Source of the DNA: Warburgia ugandensis | Lineage: Eukaryota > Streptophyta > Magnoliopsida > Canellales > Canellaceae | Reading direction: 5' to 3' | Length of the DNA stretch: 64,000 nucleotides | Assembly (NCBI GenBank): GCA_035236585.1 | Contig: CP141126.1 | Location: 14,583,001 to 14,647,000, forward strand | Shown here: positions 34,711-45,492 of the stretch, piece by piece | Numbering within the stretch: position 1 is the stretch's first letter | Layout: every line of letters starts with the position of its first letter | Notes under the pieces: model-generated | What the model saw: only the letters and a program-made list of their open reading frames with translations | Databases searched by the model: none | Told to the model about the DNA's origin: nothing | Made by a program: the position numbers and the translations under genes

Positions 34711-35173
34711 TGTTATGGGCTTGGCCCTAAGTTTTACACAAAAGGCCCATAATCTAGAAGGCCTATGTTGTAGAAAGTGTATAAAAGTAAACAAATCTAG
34801 ATTAATCTTTAGAAATATCTAAGGTAGATATTTATGGAGTTGTGTGGAAGATTCAAGTTGTAATTTCTAGAAAAGTGTTAACCATTAGATTAAAGACACT
34901 TGGAATAATCTCTACCACACATTAATGAGGTGGTAGGTGGAGGACAAGTATAAATAAAGTGCCCTCCTCATTTGTAAGCAAGTGAGAAAGAAGAGAGAAA
35001 GAAGTGAGTGAGAGTGTGAGGGAGTGAGTCTTGTAAAAGTAGCAATCTTGTATTTGTAATTGTTTTAGAGTGAATTTGATAGAGTTTTTTTTCTTCTTTC
35101 ATTAGTGCTTTATCTTCTTATTCCCTCATACATCATATTGTGGGTGAAGGCTTAGCAAAGCCAACATCCAACA
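34711..35173 (+). repeat. Right (3') LTR of the Copia element
   Basis: Starts TGTTATGGGCTTGG and ends CATCCAACA next to the ATCTT duplication. It contains a TATA box and downstream A/T-rich poly(A)-type sequence. The left boundary is chosen from the TG dinucleotide after the polypurine-like run and is less sure than the right. Confidence 0.75.
34949..34957 (+). promoter_or_regulatory. TATA box of the Copia LTR
   Basis: TATAAATAA, followed about 25 bases later by the likely start region. It would drive element transcription from the LTR; no neighbouring gene is obviously placed to use it. Confidence 0.6.
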
Positions 35174-36602
35174 ATCTTTTATTTGATCCTGGTGAGACAG
35201 ATACCAGACAGATGATGCACATGATATATGGAGTGTGGACAGCGTCTTCTATCGAGAAAACAAACAAAAGAAACTCCATCAAACAATCTTTCTTACTAGT
35301 GTTCATTCTCAATGAAACTTGATCCATTCATCAACAATCACAGTTCAAAGGCTTATTAGGCCTGAATGCATCCTGATCATCTTGTTAAAAACAATTTGTG
35401 CATTGTTGGTACCTCTTGTGGCTTCAAACTGGATAGGAAAAGAGATAATCAAGATAGAATATGGAAACAGTAAGATTATGTTTTATGGAAATTCATTTAT
35501 AGCAGGTATCATTTCATCATCATCATCATCATGAAAGCCTTATCTTGATTAGGGGTCCGCTACATGTATCTTGTTCCTCTATTCAACTCTATCGAGTGTC
35601 ATTGTTTCATAAAGTCGTAGAGTTTTAATCTTTTCTCATTATTTCTACCCACATTCTTTTGGGCCTTTCCCTTGCTTTTTTAAAACCTTAGACTTGAATA
35701 CGGTGCTGTTTTCGGTCTTTATTGGACATGTTCAAACCATCTAAATCTAATCTCTATTGTTTTGTTATTTATTGGTATTACTCAATTTCCTCTAATGTTT
35801 TTTTATAAAATTTTGCTTTCAGTTTGAGTGGCACCCATAGATCACACGAACCTCCAGAGGTACATCCCATTTGTTCTAATCCGCCTAGATTCTTTGGGTA
35901 ACATCTCTCTCAATCTCTCCGCTCTCATTAATTATCGATCTCAAATATTGAAAGTAGTCCTTTTTAGGGTACTTCTTGGTTTTCAATCTTTACTAGAGGT
36001 TCTCTCCCACTCCTCTCCTTGCTAAATTTGCATTCCATATACTCTCTTAGTTGGGCTAATTTTAAATTCTTTAAACTCTATAGCATCTCTCCACAACTCA
36101 AGCTTTGTGTTTATGTTCTCCCTTGTCTTATTAATCAAAACTATACCATCAACAAATAATATGCATCATGAAATTTCCTCGTGTAGATGTTTTGTATATA
36201 GAACTATATTGCTTTATTTTTAATGCAGTTCTATATTAGGATGATCTATTTTGCTCTTTCTATGCAAAACTGTCCATGTGAACAACAGGGCCAACTAGAG
36301 AAATAGTTGCAGCTGCCAACGACAAAGATGACGATATCCTCATTGCAGAATTCGACCTGGATATGATAAAGTCCAAGAAGCAGAAGTGGAAAGTATTTCG
36401 GGATCGACATCCAGATCTGTATAACTTGCTTCTAACATTGGATGGAAGCAAACCCTCGATTCAATTTGCCCCTGGTTGTTCCACACATTTCCATGTTCTT
36501 GAGGTAAAAGACGGAGTTGCATCTCTTAATAATACAAGAATATTCAGTACCTTCCAAGTCTCTGACCAAGTTCAACATGCGGTGAAGGAAGTTGTGTATT
36601 GA

Positions 36603-39496
36603 AGCTCTGGATTGTTATCTGTATAACCCTAAATAATCCCTTTTCTTGCCAAAATGAAAAAAGAAAATTAAATGAATTTGTAGTCTGCCAATGGATTTTA
36701 TTTTCAGATGTTCAGTGAAAGTGATTTTTGTGATATTATTCCAGAAAATGATGTTGATTACTGATGTTTCCCCTCTCCAAAATGGATGGGCCTATTTTAA
36801 AACCAGGATTGATAATCTCAGAGTGCTTAAGGACACATTTAAGTTGGCAGTCTCAGAGATTTAGAGGAACACATCAAGCCAAACTTAGGAAATTTATATA
36901 AAGAGTGTAGAGCATATGAATAATGTTATTATATAGCGAAAGAATTCGATGGTGATTAAGCGCATACAATGGCCTAGTTAAAATGTGAATCTAAGCTCCA
37001 CTAAATATTTAAAAGAGAAATTTATAGTTACTGCAATGCACGCAAATGACACATGGAATTCGGTGAGTACTTATTGTATTTTATTTTCATTCTGTTTATG
37101 TTTTACCTGGCGCTCCAATGAATTTTTCTACAAAAATCAGCACTTTTTCCATAATTTTGCATGTAATTTTGAGATATGTATAACACCATACAAAAAGCCG
37201 ACACTTTTGCAGTCTTCACAGAAATCCGAACTGGTGATGGGCAGGAAGCCCGTGAACCAAGCGGTTGGAGTCTCAATATTGACTGCGACACAACGTGGTC
37301 TTGGAATCAAGTTTTTCATGTTAAATGAATGAGTAGTCCCCAAGATTTGCTTTGTGGAGCTCTTAAATCCTCTTACCAACAAGCAGCAAGCTAAGGCAAC
37401 CATGATATTTACCTCTGTTGCGATGGGAACCATTTGAACATCGAGCTCTATCGGAGTGTGGATAATTGCTGGGTCTTCAAAAGAGCTAGCTCTGCATCCC
37501 GAAAGTCAATAGTCTAAGGTGTTAGAACTACCTTTTTGCTCAATTGATTGATTTCACAGAGTAATATAAATATGCTTATATAGAAGTGATATATTAATAA
37601 GGACCAAAAATAACGTAGATCTGCAAATCTTTATCTGATAACAAAAGGCCGATACTATTTTGTCCGAGTCCATCTCACCTAATCCTGTAGAAATTGAGTG
37701 GTGGATACGCGCACTTCTTTATTGATCGAAAGTGCTTGGCTCGTAGGCCATCTTATATTATGGATGGCCAAGCAGCAAAATTATACTACACATTGTAACC
37801 ATTAATTTCTAGCTTTGTTATTGCTTTTTTTATAGTAATTTCTAGCTTTTAAGTAGAGGATTCGAAATTTTACCCAATGCCTGCCATTTCAAAAAACATA
37901 GATTAGTGACCATTCATTTCCTGACCATGATCTTGTGGGTTTTCAGCCCCTAGATGTCCATTCAAGTGCAAGCAGTGGCCTGCAGCAAAATGGCCAAGAT
38001 ATTTGCCGCTAGGTGGAGATTCATTTGGGTCATGGTATGGTGGCTAGCCGTACGTGGGTGCTTGCCTAACCCAGAGAAGGTCATGTAGGGATGCGTGTTC
38101 CCTAAGGGGGAAGAGGTGAAGGAATTTGATGAGGGGCCAAAAGGGGGTTGTTAGGCTCCTGTCCTGAGGTACTAAGAGTTAGTTTTACATTGCCTAAGAA
38201 GAGGGAGCTGGGCTAGTTATAAGATTTCTGAAAACTCTAACAGTCACAACACATTTTTTCTTTGAGGAAAAGCAAATATGTGAAGGTGTATAAGTATCCA
38301 AAGCGGACAATTTTGTTATTGTTGGAATCCTGAAAATTATAAGCGTCTTCTCCATCTTATGCCACAATGAAGCCGAGGAAACTTTCTTTACGAAGAGAGG
38401 CTAACGACAAAGGAAGATTTGGTTTCCTAGCTTTAGGTCTATGAAGGCCTTATTTTACTAGGAAGACTTTACGTGCTTTTGGACTTCCCTGTGGCTGGTT
38501 AAGTGGTGGTTGTTTTGTAAAGTTGGCCACCGGGAAGCACGTGATATAGATAACATATTCCAAACACATGAAAGCTTACTTCTCAGTAACCAGTGGTATA
38601 TTCCAAGTGGATTACACAAACACGTAAAGCTATCAGTTTTCATCAAATTAAAAGCTAATGTTGATATTTGATTCATCCGGACACTTGTACGCTTTTGTTT
38701 CATCGAAATGGGGTGATCTTATCGTTGGGACCATCTTTTCACATGGTGCCTTTATCTGTTAGATGTGCAGCCACTCAATTGAAATCATGTGGTGAGATCT
38801 TTCTTTTGGGGTGGAAAGGTAGTATTGGATGCAGCTAGCTGTATTGAAATACCCACCTGTGATTGGGTCCACATTGATGGGATGAAAACATGATATCTAG
38901 ACTGTGAGTCCCATTAACATGCTGTAATCTAGAAGTTTTTCGTATCAGATGTTCTTGGAGTCGTACTTGGCTTTGGACTGATGCTTCAACTTAACTTTAT
39001 ACTTCAGTTGTGGTCAGAGAATCATTCAGCGGGTGCAGCTGAGGTTGGCCTAATCAGAGGAGTGGTCAAGAACATTTTGATTTTGGTCCAACCATTGACA
39101 GTAGAATCATAGACCAATCTCTGCCAACTTTATAAGGAAAAGAACATGAAAATTCTGAGATTTTTTTTCTTTATTAAATGTCTTTTTAGAAATTTTCTTC
39201 TTTCCAATCCTTCCATATATTGTCCCAAAATTCCTGAACATTTTGCTTGCCAAATCCTTCTTGGATTCGAACTTTGTAACTATGATCACGTTAATGCACA
39301 ATCTGTCAATATTGTGCTTGAATTGTCTCTCTCCATTAACCAAATGTTAGCTTTTTCTTGGGACGAACCTCTTTTACGAGCCTTTATGCTGTGGAACCTA
39401 AATGTCTTATTTCATGTCGATTGCCAATTTCTTTCTTTCAAATGTCCTTGGCCATTCATGCCACAGGTTCTATATTTCTGATCTGTTGGGTGTCTA
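36603..39496. other. Gene-poor stretch; possible exon pair near 37000
   Basis: At 36985-37332 an open frame ends a segment ...HANDTWNS with GGTGAGT (37062-37068) and resumes after TTTTGCAG (about 37205-37212). The splice signals look real, but neither reading of the second part matches a family I know. The rest (37450-39490) shows no exon or repeat I can support. Confidence 0.35.
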
Positions 39497-39667
39497 AAGG
39501 GCAGCCTAGGTGCACGAAGCTCTCGTATATGTGGGGTTTAGAAAAGGGGCAGACTACAAGGGTCTATAGTATACAGCCTTATCTTATATTTTTGCAAGAG
39601 GCTGTTTTCATGCCTTGAACCCATGACCTCAAGGTTACACGACTATAATTCTATCATTGTGCCAAGG
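39497..39667 (-). mobile_element. Au-type SINE, full-length
   Basis: Begins AAAGGGCAGCCTAGGTGCAC and ends ATCATTGTGCCAAGGC, all landmarks in order on the minus strand. Confidence 0.88.
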
Positions 39668-42600
39668 CCTGTTCAATGTCTAATAGTCCAAAATGCTTGC
39701 AGACCGGTTGATTATAGTATCTGCAAAGTTGTACTTTTCATCTTACAAAACGGTCTTAGATTCAACGATCAAAAACACAGTTTTAGGACGCTCAAACCAT
39801 TTAACTGTAATTTAGCAAAAAATAAAATAGCCATCCAATCCTCACGATCTTTTGTTACCCCTTCCATGCAACAGGGGCTGCTTCCATATTGTCAGCACTA
39901 GGCATTCCTAATATCTGTTGCTTGACAACTTTAAACAGACTTTTCAAGTGCTTAAATCTTATTTGACGGTATGAAAACTAGAGAATTTATATTCCCTGCA
40001 ATGGAAAAACTCTTGTTAAGGTCTAAAGCAGTCTAGAGCAGTTGGCCGTGCCTCTCCTTTTTGCACAGTAGGTCAAAGGTTGGAGGTAGGCAGCCATCCC
40101 ATTAAGAGGTGTGACAGAGGTGTAAAAATAGATAAATTCTGTTGGGGGAATGGATGGCTTGATCACAATATGCTAATTACAAATAAATTTCATTTAATAT
40201 AACCTTTCATCATCTTCATACACATTATTTTTGTTAGTGCAGTTTCAGGACCAGAATGGCCTCTATCTCCCGGCATATGACGGTTGACCGAAAACATTCT
40301 GCACAGGGAGATGCCTCATCCTCTTATCACTGTGGTGGTGCCACTATTCTCGAAAGTAGACCTTACTTTGGGTGATCCAGACTTTCTACTTGGTGGGCTG
40401 CACCTGAGATTGCTGACAGCTAGACACGAACAATTGGTCTCATGGGAAAGATCCTATCAGAATGTAAACGAACTTTCTTGATATAATTGGGCAAAATGAT
40501 GTTCTCTTATTCACTACTCACTAAATCAAAGTGTCACCAGACCGACTAAATCCTAGTACACCTTTTACAAATGTATTATGAGGACATCCCTCAATGTATG
40601 AACTATCTCGAATAGAGAAAGGCACTTTAGTCTGCCCACTAAATTATGTTGGCTTATGTGCAAAATAGTCCCATTAATTGACAAGGCATATATATTCCGG
40701 TTTATCTGATTAGGCTGGATTATTCCATATAATTATATGTAGAGTCAGGCATAATTAAATAAATTGGATTATTTAGCATTGGCAATCACCAATCCGGATG
40801 TTATTTTTTCATCATTGGTAGGCCAGGTTTATGGATGATTAAGATATAGAATTGATATTCTCTTAGAAGCTTACATTAAGCAAACAAATCACCTTAATCT
40901 AAATCCATATGAAACTTAGTAGTAACTAAGATTCCATTAAAAAGTCCCACTTATGAATGGAATGATTTACATGTATCATTAACAAAGTCATTACTCCCTA
41001 ATTCCTTGATTCATGGATATGGCAAGGTTAGGGGGTTTATTTAACCACATTTCTTGGGTATTTCTAAGATATCATGGCATATCTCAAATGTGCAACTTAT
41101 TTAACAATGATATCTTGGATATATGTGAGATATCAGGTTTATTTAACTGTGATATCTTGGGCATATGTGAGATATTAGGTTTATTTAATATTATCATAGT
41201 TGATATATTTGGTATTATCAGAGATATGCCAACCCCTCTTTATAGTGTAGAATATGCTTGTTTCTAGAGAAATAAAAATCAACTTTAAAACATAGCTTTT
41301 TAGAGAGAGAGGAAATGGGTCTCTTCAACTTAAAAGAAGCTCACTACAATGGAGAGAGAATAATGCTTGCACTCATGCATATTGGGCTTTCCATTACATG
41401 ATTCATGCAAGTTGGCCCACTACAATGGATCTTTACTATTTTTTTTATTGAGGGAGGAGAAGTTCAATTTGATGCTAACTCCTAGCATCTCATCCATCAA
41501 AATCTACTGTTTCTTTTGATTTGAGAGATTTTAATTAGTTTGTATGAGGATTAGAGTGATCCAAACCATTGATTCAAACTCCTGAAATCTCATCCATTCT
41601 AACCCTTGTTTGAGCATTTTTGGAGGGGAAGGTAGTACTTTTAGCAGGGGCACGTTTTTAAAATCATAACCGTTAAGTTTATGGTCTTGCGGTGGATGAG
41701 GTTTGTTTCAAAATTTACTCACTTTTTGAATGATCATAACATGCTTCTTCTACCAATTTTTCTAAAGTGCAACACTTGAACGGTTCAGATCATTCAAAAT
41801 GGTTTAGCTAGTTCACAAGGGGGCCAGATTTTAATGATCGAACAGTTGATCAACTGTGTCTCACTGTGGAGTGTCCCAGACCAACATTTTCTCCCGGTTC
41901 TACAACAAGTGGGTTCTATGAATGGTTGGATCATTAAACAAGTTGGCCAACTTGTACTTGTGAATGTTTGCATTCTTAAATCTGATCCTTGAACCTATCA
42001 CGCTATTCTCATCCATCAAATAGACTGTCTCACGACTAACGTAAAAGAATACAACTTATTATATCCAATGGTCAATGTTGTTCACCTATCTTGGGGCTGA
42101 ACATCCACCATGGATTTCAGTTTGCTCACAAGCTCAATGGTAGTGATTTCAATCCATATATGGCATGCAATCAACAGGGTGTATTTAACAATCAACAGAG
42201 ATTTAGAATCATCAAATCAACGGTGGTTGGTTTAGGCATTCTGATTGGTTGATGGATTGTTTTTTTATTAAAAAATATTAATAAAATATCTCTCAAACAT
42301 ATTCTAGATATCACCACACATTCAAGTCCTGGTCTCAAAAGTTGGTCTTCTGGTATCTCGCGACGAGTCTCCCAGTTTGTTAGAGACCTTTTCGCGTTTG
42401 AACAACTCTTGTGCTTCTGATCAAGGAGTCTTACTGCATGATCAACTCATGCAAATTGGGTCATACAAAGCTCCACTAACAAGTGGCGAAAACCAAATTT
42501 GCTCATCTAAATGGGCCACCGCCCGCATCTCCATTACGCATACTTGCAACAAAGAGCTAACCAAGGCAATCCAGGTCCACCCATATCACACTACACGTGC

Positions 42601-43079
42601 AACAAATGGCTAATGATCAGTGCCTTTAATCGGACCAAATTATGAGGGTTCCATGAAAAGTGCAGTATTGCAGGGACTGAAGCATGACTGCAGGATGGAT
42701 TTGGGGTCTATAACAAAGAAGTAAATTATGACATGAGGATTTGATTATGACTTGCCTGAGCTGATCAAAGATTTGATAGAAATAACACAGTAATGTTGCT
42801 TGGTTTTATGAATTTTTTGGACAAGTTTTATCTCCTAACAACGGCCTTCGTATTCCTTAAACAAAAATTTCACAATGAAGAGCTGATTATCACTATGTCT
42901 AGCTCTCATCAAGAAGAAACATACCCAAAAAAGTCTAGTTATCTCTTGGCAACCAGATTTCTTTACAACACCCACGAACAGAACTCAGCATTTCCATGGC
43001 TTCACATCTCTGACGACTGTTTTATCTCCACAGATGGAAGAATAACCAGAGAATAAACTTCATGCCTATGACCAACAAA
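39668..43079. other. Gene-poor stretch downstream of the FAF-like gene
   Basis: Includes a small tandem repeat at 41100-41200 and probably the FAF-like 3' UTR at its right end. An open stretch with possible splice signals near 40243-40420 (acceptor TTAGTGCAG) has no recognisable product. Nothing else supported. Confidence 0.4.
41093..41195 (+). repeat. Short tandem repeat, 42-bp unit
   Basis: GATATCTTGG starts at 41109 and 41151; each is followed by an ATATGTGAGATAT-like word and GGTTTATTTAA. A more diverged unit lies just upstream (about 41030-41100). Confidence 0.75.
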
Positions 43080-43868
43080 CTAAGAAACGTCATTTTCCAT
43101 TTCTGAAAATGGCTTTTCTTCTTCTTCTTCCCTTTCTTCTTCTTGAGCATATTCATCTTCTGCAGCTTCTTCATCAGGCTGTACAAAGTGAAGCTTCAAA
43201 CGTCCATCTTCTCGGCAAGCATGAAGAAATTCCTGATTTGGGATTCTGATCTCCTTAAGAACAAACCTCCCATCATGCCTGTAAGATCGAAAATAAACCC
43301 AAGGTTTTCCACTCCTCCCTATGGAAGAAATAGGTGGCGGAAATTTACCGTTTGTTCTTGATCTCTTTATACAGCCACCACCATTTAGATTCTCAGAAAT
43401 CCTGACCGAATCAAAATCCTTTTCCTTCTCCTGACTACCCCAATCATCACCGTCCTTGCTCTTCGAATCCTCTACCTCGTCAGAGCTCTCAAATCCCAGA
43501 CCTTCTGTACAAAGCTGTAAACTTTCTAAGTTCTTCTTCGAAATCTCGTCACTGTTCTTTAAACAAGCTGTGTAATGATTCTTGGAAGCACCCACCGAAG
43601 AATCCGATGATGGGTCCTTCTCTTTGGATTTTGGGCTTTGGCTTTGATCCAACGGTGATGATGCTAACGACGACGATGATGAAGGCGGTGGGTTAGAAGA
43701 TTCGGGTTTCTCTTTGAAATGAAGCTCGCCAAACGTCTCTGCAAATGATGACAGCTCAACTGGTGTCATGGATTTGGTCTGTTTCCATGTGTTTAAGGAT
43801 TCAGTGAGTGTTGGTTTTTTTGGCATTGTTTTTTCAAAGAAGTGTTGTAGGCTACCACAGGCAGCCAT
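43080..43868 (-). CDS. FAF-like: FAF-like protein (FANTASTIC FOUR domain), single exon
   Basis: An uninterrupted 262-residue frame starting MAACGSLQHFFEKTMPKKPT. An upstream in-frame extension exists, but the chosen ATG gives the family N-terminus. The conserved blocks are LQLCTEGLGFESSDEVED (about 117-134) and the FAF domain at 176-229 (FPPPISSIGRSGKPWVYF, then RHDGRFVLKEIRIPNQEF). A Ser/Pro-rich linker precedes them and an acidic tail (232-262, runs of Glu) follows. The FAF proteins limit shoot-meristem size in Arabidopsis. The closest type here is the longer FAF-like protein (At5g22090, also described as EAR1, an activator of clade A PP2Cs in ABA signalling). Assignment to that subgroup rests on the N-terminal MPKKPTLTESL region and overall length and is an inference. 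There is no intron, which fits the family. Confidence 0.93.
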   Translation of the reverse strand: MAACGSLQHFFEKTMPKKPTLTESLNTWKQTKSMTPVELSSFAETFGELHFKEKPESSNPPPSSSSSLASSPLDQSQSPKSKEKDPSSDSSVGASKNHYTACLKNSDEISKKNLESLQLCTEGLGFESSDEVEDSKSKDGDDWGSQEKEKDFDSVRISENLNGGGCIKRSRTNGKFPPPISSIGRSGKPWVYFRSYRHDGRFVLKEIRIPNQEFLHACREDGRLKLHFVQPDEEAAEDEYAQEEEREEEEEKPFSEMENDVS

Positions 43869-43890
43869 GGTCGTAAGCTTTGAGAACTGA

Positions 43891-43909
43891 GGGGGGGGGG
43901 GGGGGGGGG
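43891..43909. repeat. G19 homopolymer (C19 on the gene strand) by the FAF-like start
   Basis: Nineteen G in a row, 22 bp upstream of the FAF-like ATG, so probably in its leader. It could form a quadruplex on the strand opposite the mRNA. Length may be unreliable in the assembly. A short CT-rich leader follows further upstream. Confidence 0.9.
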
Positions 43910-44190
43910 TGTGCGCAGGGCAGTAGATGGTGGGTGAATAGGCAGAGAGGAGGAGAAATGTAAGGAGGAGAGAGAGAGAGATGGCTATGGGAGAGCCGCG
44001 GGCTTGGAATGGGGCGGTGGTGAAAAATAAGGGAGAGATGCTATTATTAAGGGTTGATGTTGTTTGGATTGCAGTTGAGGAAAATAAGGCCATTTGGTGG
44101 CGACGTGTGCATTTCACGCCACTCCTGATGACTGATTTCATTCGCATGCAAACGTCGGTCCATACTTGGTTCACATATCTATGTCAATGA

Positions 44191-45377
44191 TGGGCTCAAA
44201 CTTTCAGACTACTGTGCAGCACGTAGTCTTGAAATACACTCAGACAAAGATTAAGTTCAATCTAAATTGCAAAAACTTACAAAGAAATAAAAGAAAGAGA
44301 GCAAGAAATTAGGAAAAAACACTATGTATATCATTACTATTAACTTACACTTCGATTCATTGATTGGTTCACGCCTTACAAATGAGGGAGCTACTTTATT
44401 TATTGGTGTTCATCTTCTTTTCACCTCTTCAATGAATGGTGGAGATTGTTACATATGTATGGTTGAGATTATCCTCTAAAATATTATTATAAAATATCTA
44501 AAGTCTACTATATTCTAGATCTTATATATTTTCAAGGACAAATCTAAAATTAAGGCATTCATCCATAGATCTTCAATTGTAGTTCATAGTCCCTCTGACC
44601 TTGGTCATGCACTACATAATAACAGTCTGTGACACTTGGCTTCTGATCTACTTGGTCTTTCCCATGTTTCTATAGCTTATGCAGCTGTATGATATCCGTA
44701 TTAAGTCATGTAGGCCATAAACATTTTGTTGAAGTGAATAAGATCATCTTATGTCTTAGCTAATTAACAAACCAAAGGTCACCGGATTCTTCTACTTTGA
44801 CCCCCGATTCTCTCCTTCTACTTCATCCAACCGGATTTAGGATTCGGACACTTTCTAAAGAATGAGATTCTGTGCTTCAGATTTGAGATTCGCCGCTTCG
44901 AATTTAGCATTTCTTATTTAATTGGATTCTCGAATATGATCCATCAGAGACATGAATCCAATTAAATCGTATGGGTAAAATTCAGTTATTTTTTTAACAC
45001 CTTTTTCATTACAGGAAATACCAATGTATTTATAATTAATTACTAAATACTCTAGATGTTTTCTTCCTAAATAAGATAGAACTGTAGGGCATTTTGTCTA
45101 GTGAAACTAATTTTGGGGAGTGAAAGTATTCATTTTTCCCCTAAATCGGATTTTCCTCTCTAGTGAAACCTATTTTCTCTCCCTCTCTAGCCAAAATCCT
45201 CCATTTCCAACAAGTTTTTTCATTCAATATGTTGGATTTTTGCTGGATTTAATTCTCCATATCTCATCCTCTCTATATTTGACTTCAAAACTGTCAATTG
45301 TTTCCACAAGATCTACTTTTGTCATCTCTCTCTTTCTTCATATACATACATATATATGTGTATATATTAAAATAGGT
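44191..45377. other. Intergenic, upstream of the FAF-like gene
   Basis: AT-rich, with no exon recognised. Presumed to hold the FAF-like promoter; no specific element is called. Confidence 0.4.
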
Positions 45378-45492
45378 GTAAGGAGCAAGTGACATTTGAT
45401 TGGCTGAAAAAAGTTGAAAGCAAAAAAAGTTAGAAGAAATGACAGTTTTTTTCTTTTTCTCAACCAATCAAATGTCACTTGCAATTCCTTAC
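45378..45492. mobile_element. Fold-back MITE-like element, 115 bp
   Basis: The left arm (GTAAGGAGCAAGTGACATTT then GATTGGCTGA) pairs with the right arm, whose reverse complement reads GTAAGGAATTGCAAGTGACA then TTTGATTGGTTGA. The arms are about 30 bp with a 2-3 base offset near the ends, separated by about 50 bp of A-rich/T-rich spacer. No transposase; no clear target duplication seen. Confidence 0.7.

Larger units (their letters stand above)
26122..35173 (+). mobile_element. Decayed Copia retrotransposon with nested insertions
   Basis: Bounded by ATCTT at 26117-26121 and again at 35174-35178, the 5-bp target duplication. A primer-binding site TGGTATCAGAGC (complementary to initiator Met-tRNA in many plant elements) is at 26161-26172. 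The order gag, protease, integrase, reverse transcriptase, RNase H end is that of Ty1/Copia. The left LTR is reduced to 36 bp; the right LTR is about 463 bp (34711-35173). Many stops show it has been dead for long. Two LTR-derived insertions (27203-29770 and from 31920) split it. It sits inside the amidase pseudogene. Confidence 0.9.
24072..36602 (+). pseudogene. CPA: N-carbamoylputrescine amidase remnant, broken and interrupted
   Basis: Six exon remnants in order match the nitrilase-family enzyme that turns N-carbamoylputrescine into putrescine. (a) 24072-24223, MQKISKELGVVIPFSFFEEA; (b) 24301-24347, EKFYFNPADTGIK; (c) about 24362-24388, FQTSDPKF; (d) 24839-24950, AICWDQWFPEAARSMAFQGA with the catalytic Cys in ICWDQW; (e) 35406-35507, LVPLVASNWIGKEII; (f) 36289-36602, the C-terminus (IKSKKQKWKVFRDRHPDLYN). 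Lesions seen: one extra A near 24160 shifts the frame and brings a stop within a few codons; the acceptor before (b) reads AT instead of AG at 24299-24300; (d) runs into a stop at 24948-24950; the segment with the family's RDHWRRVMQGHAGAN is absent; no acceptor is seen before (e); SNRIG has become SNWIG; the N-terminal exons with the catalytic Glu are not found. A SINE and a 9 kb retrotransposon nest sit between exons. Exon (a) uses a GC donor (CCAG|GCAAGC), which alone would be tolerable. The gene cannot make a normal enzyme. Confidence 0.88.

Noticed and set aside
43869..44174. N-terminal extension of the FAF-like frame to 364 codons
   Set aside because: The extra part includes the C19 run (as Pro codons) and CT-rich leader. 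The family N-terminus begins at MAACGS, so the downstream ATG was chosen.
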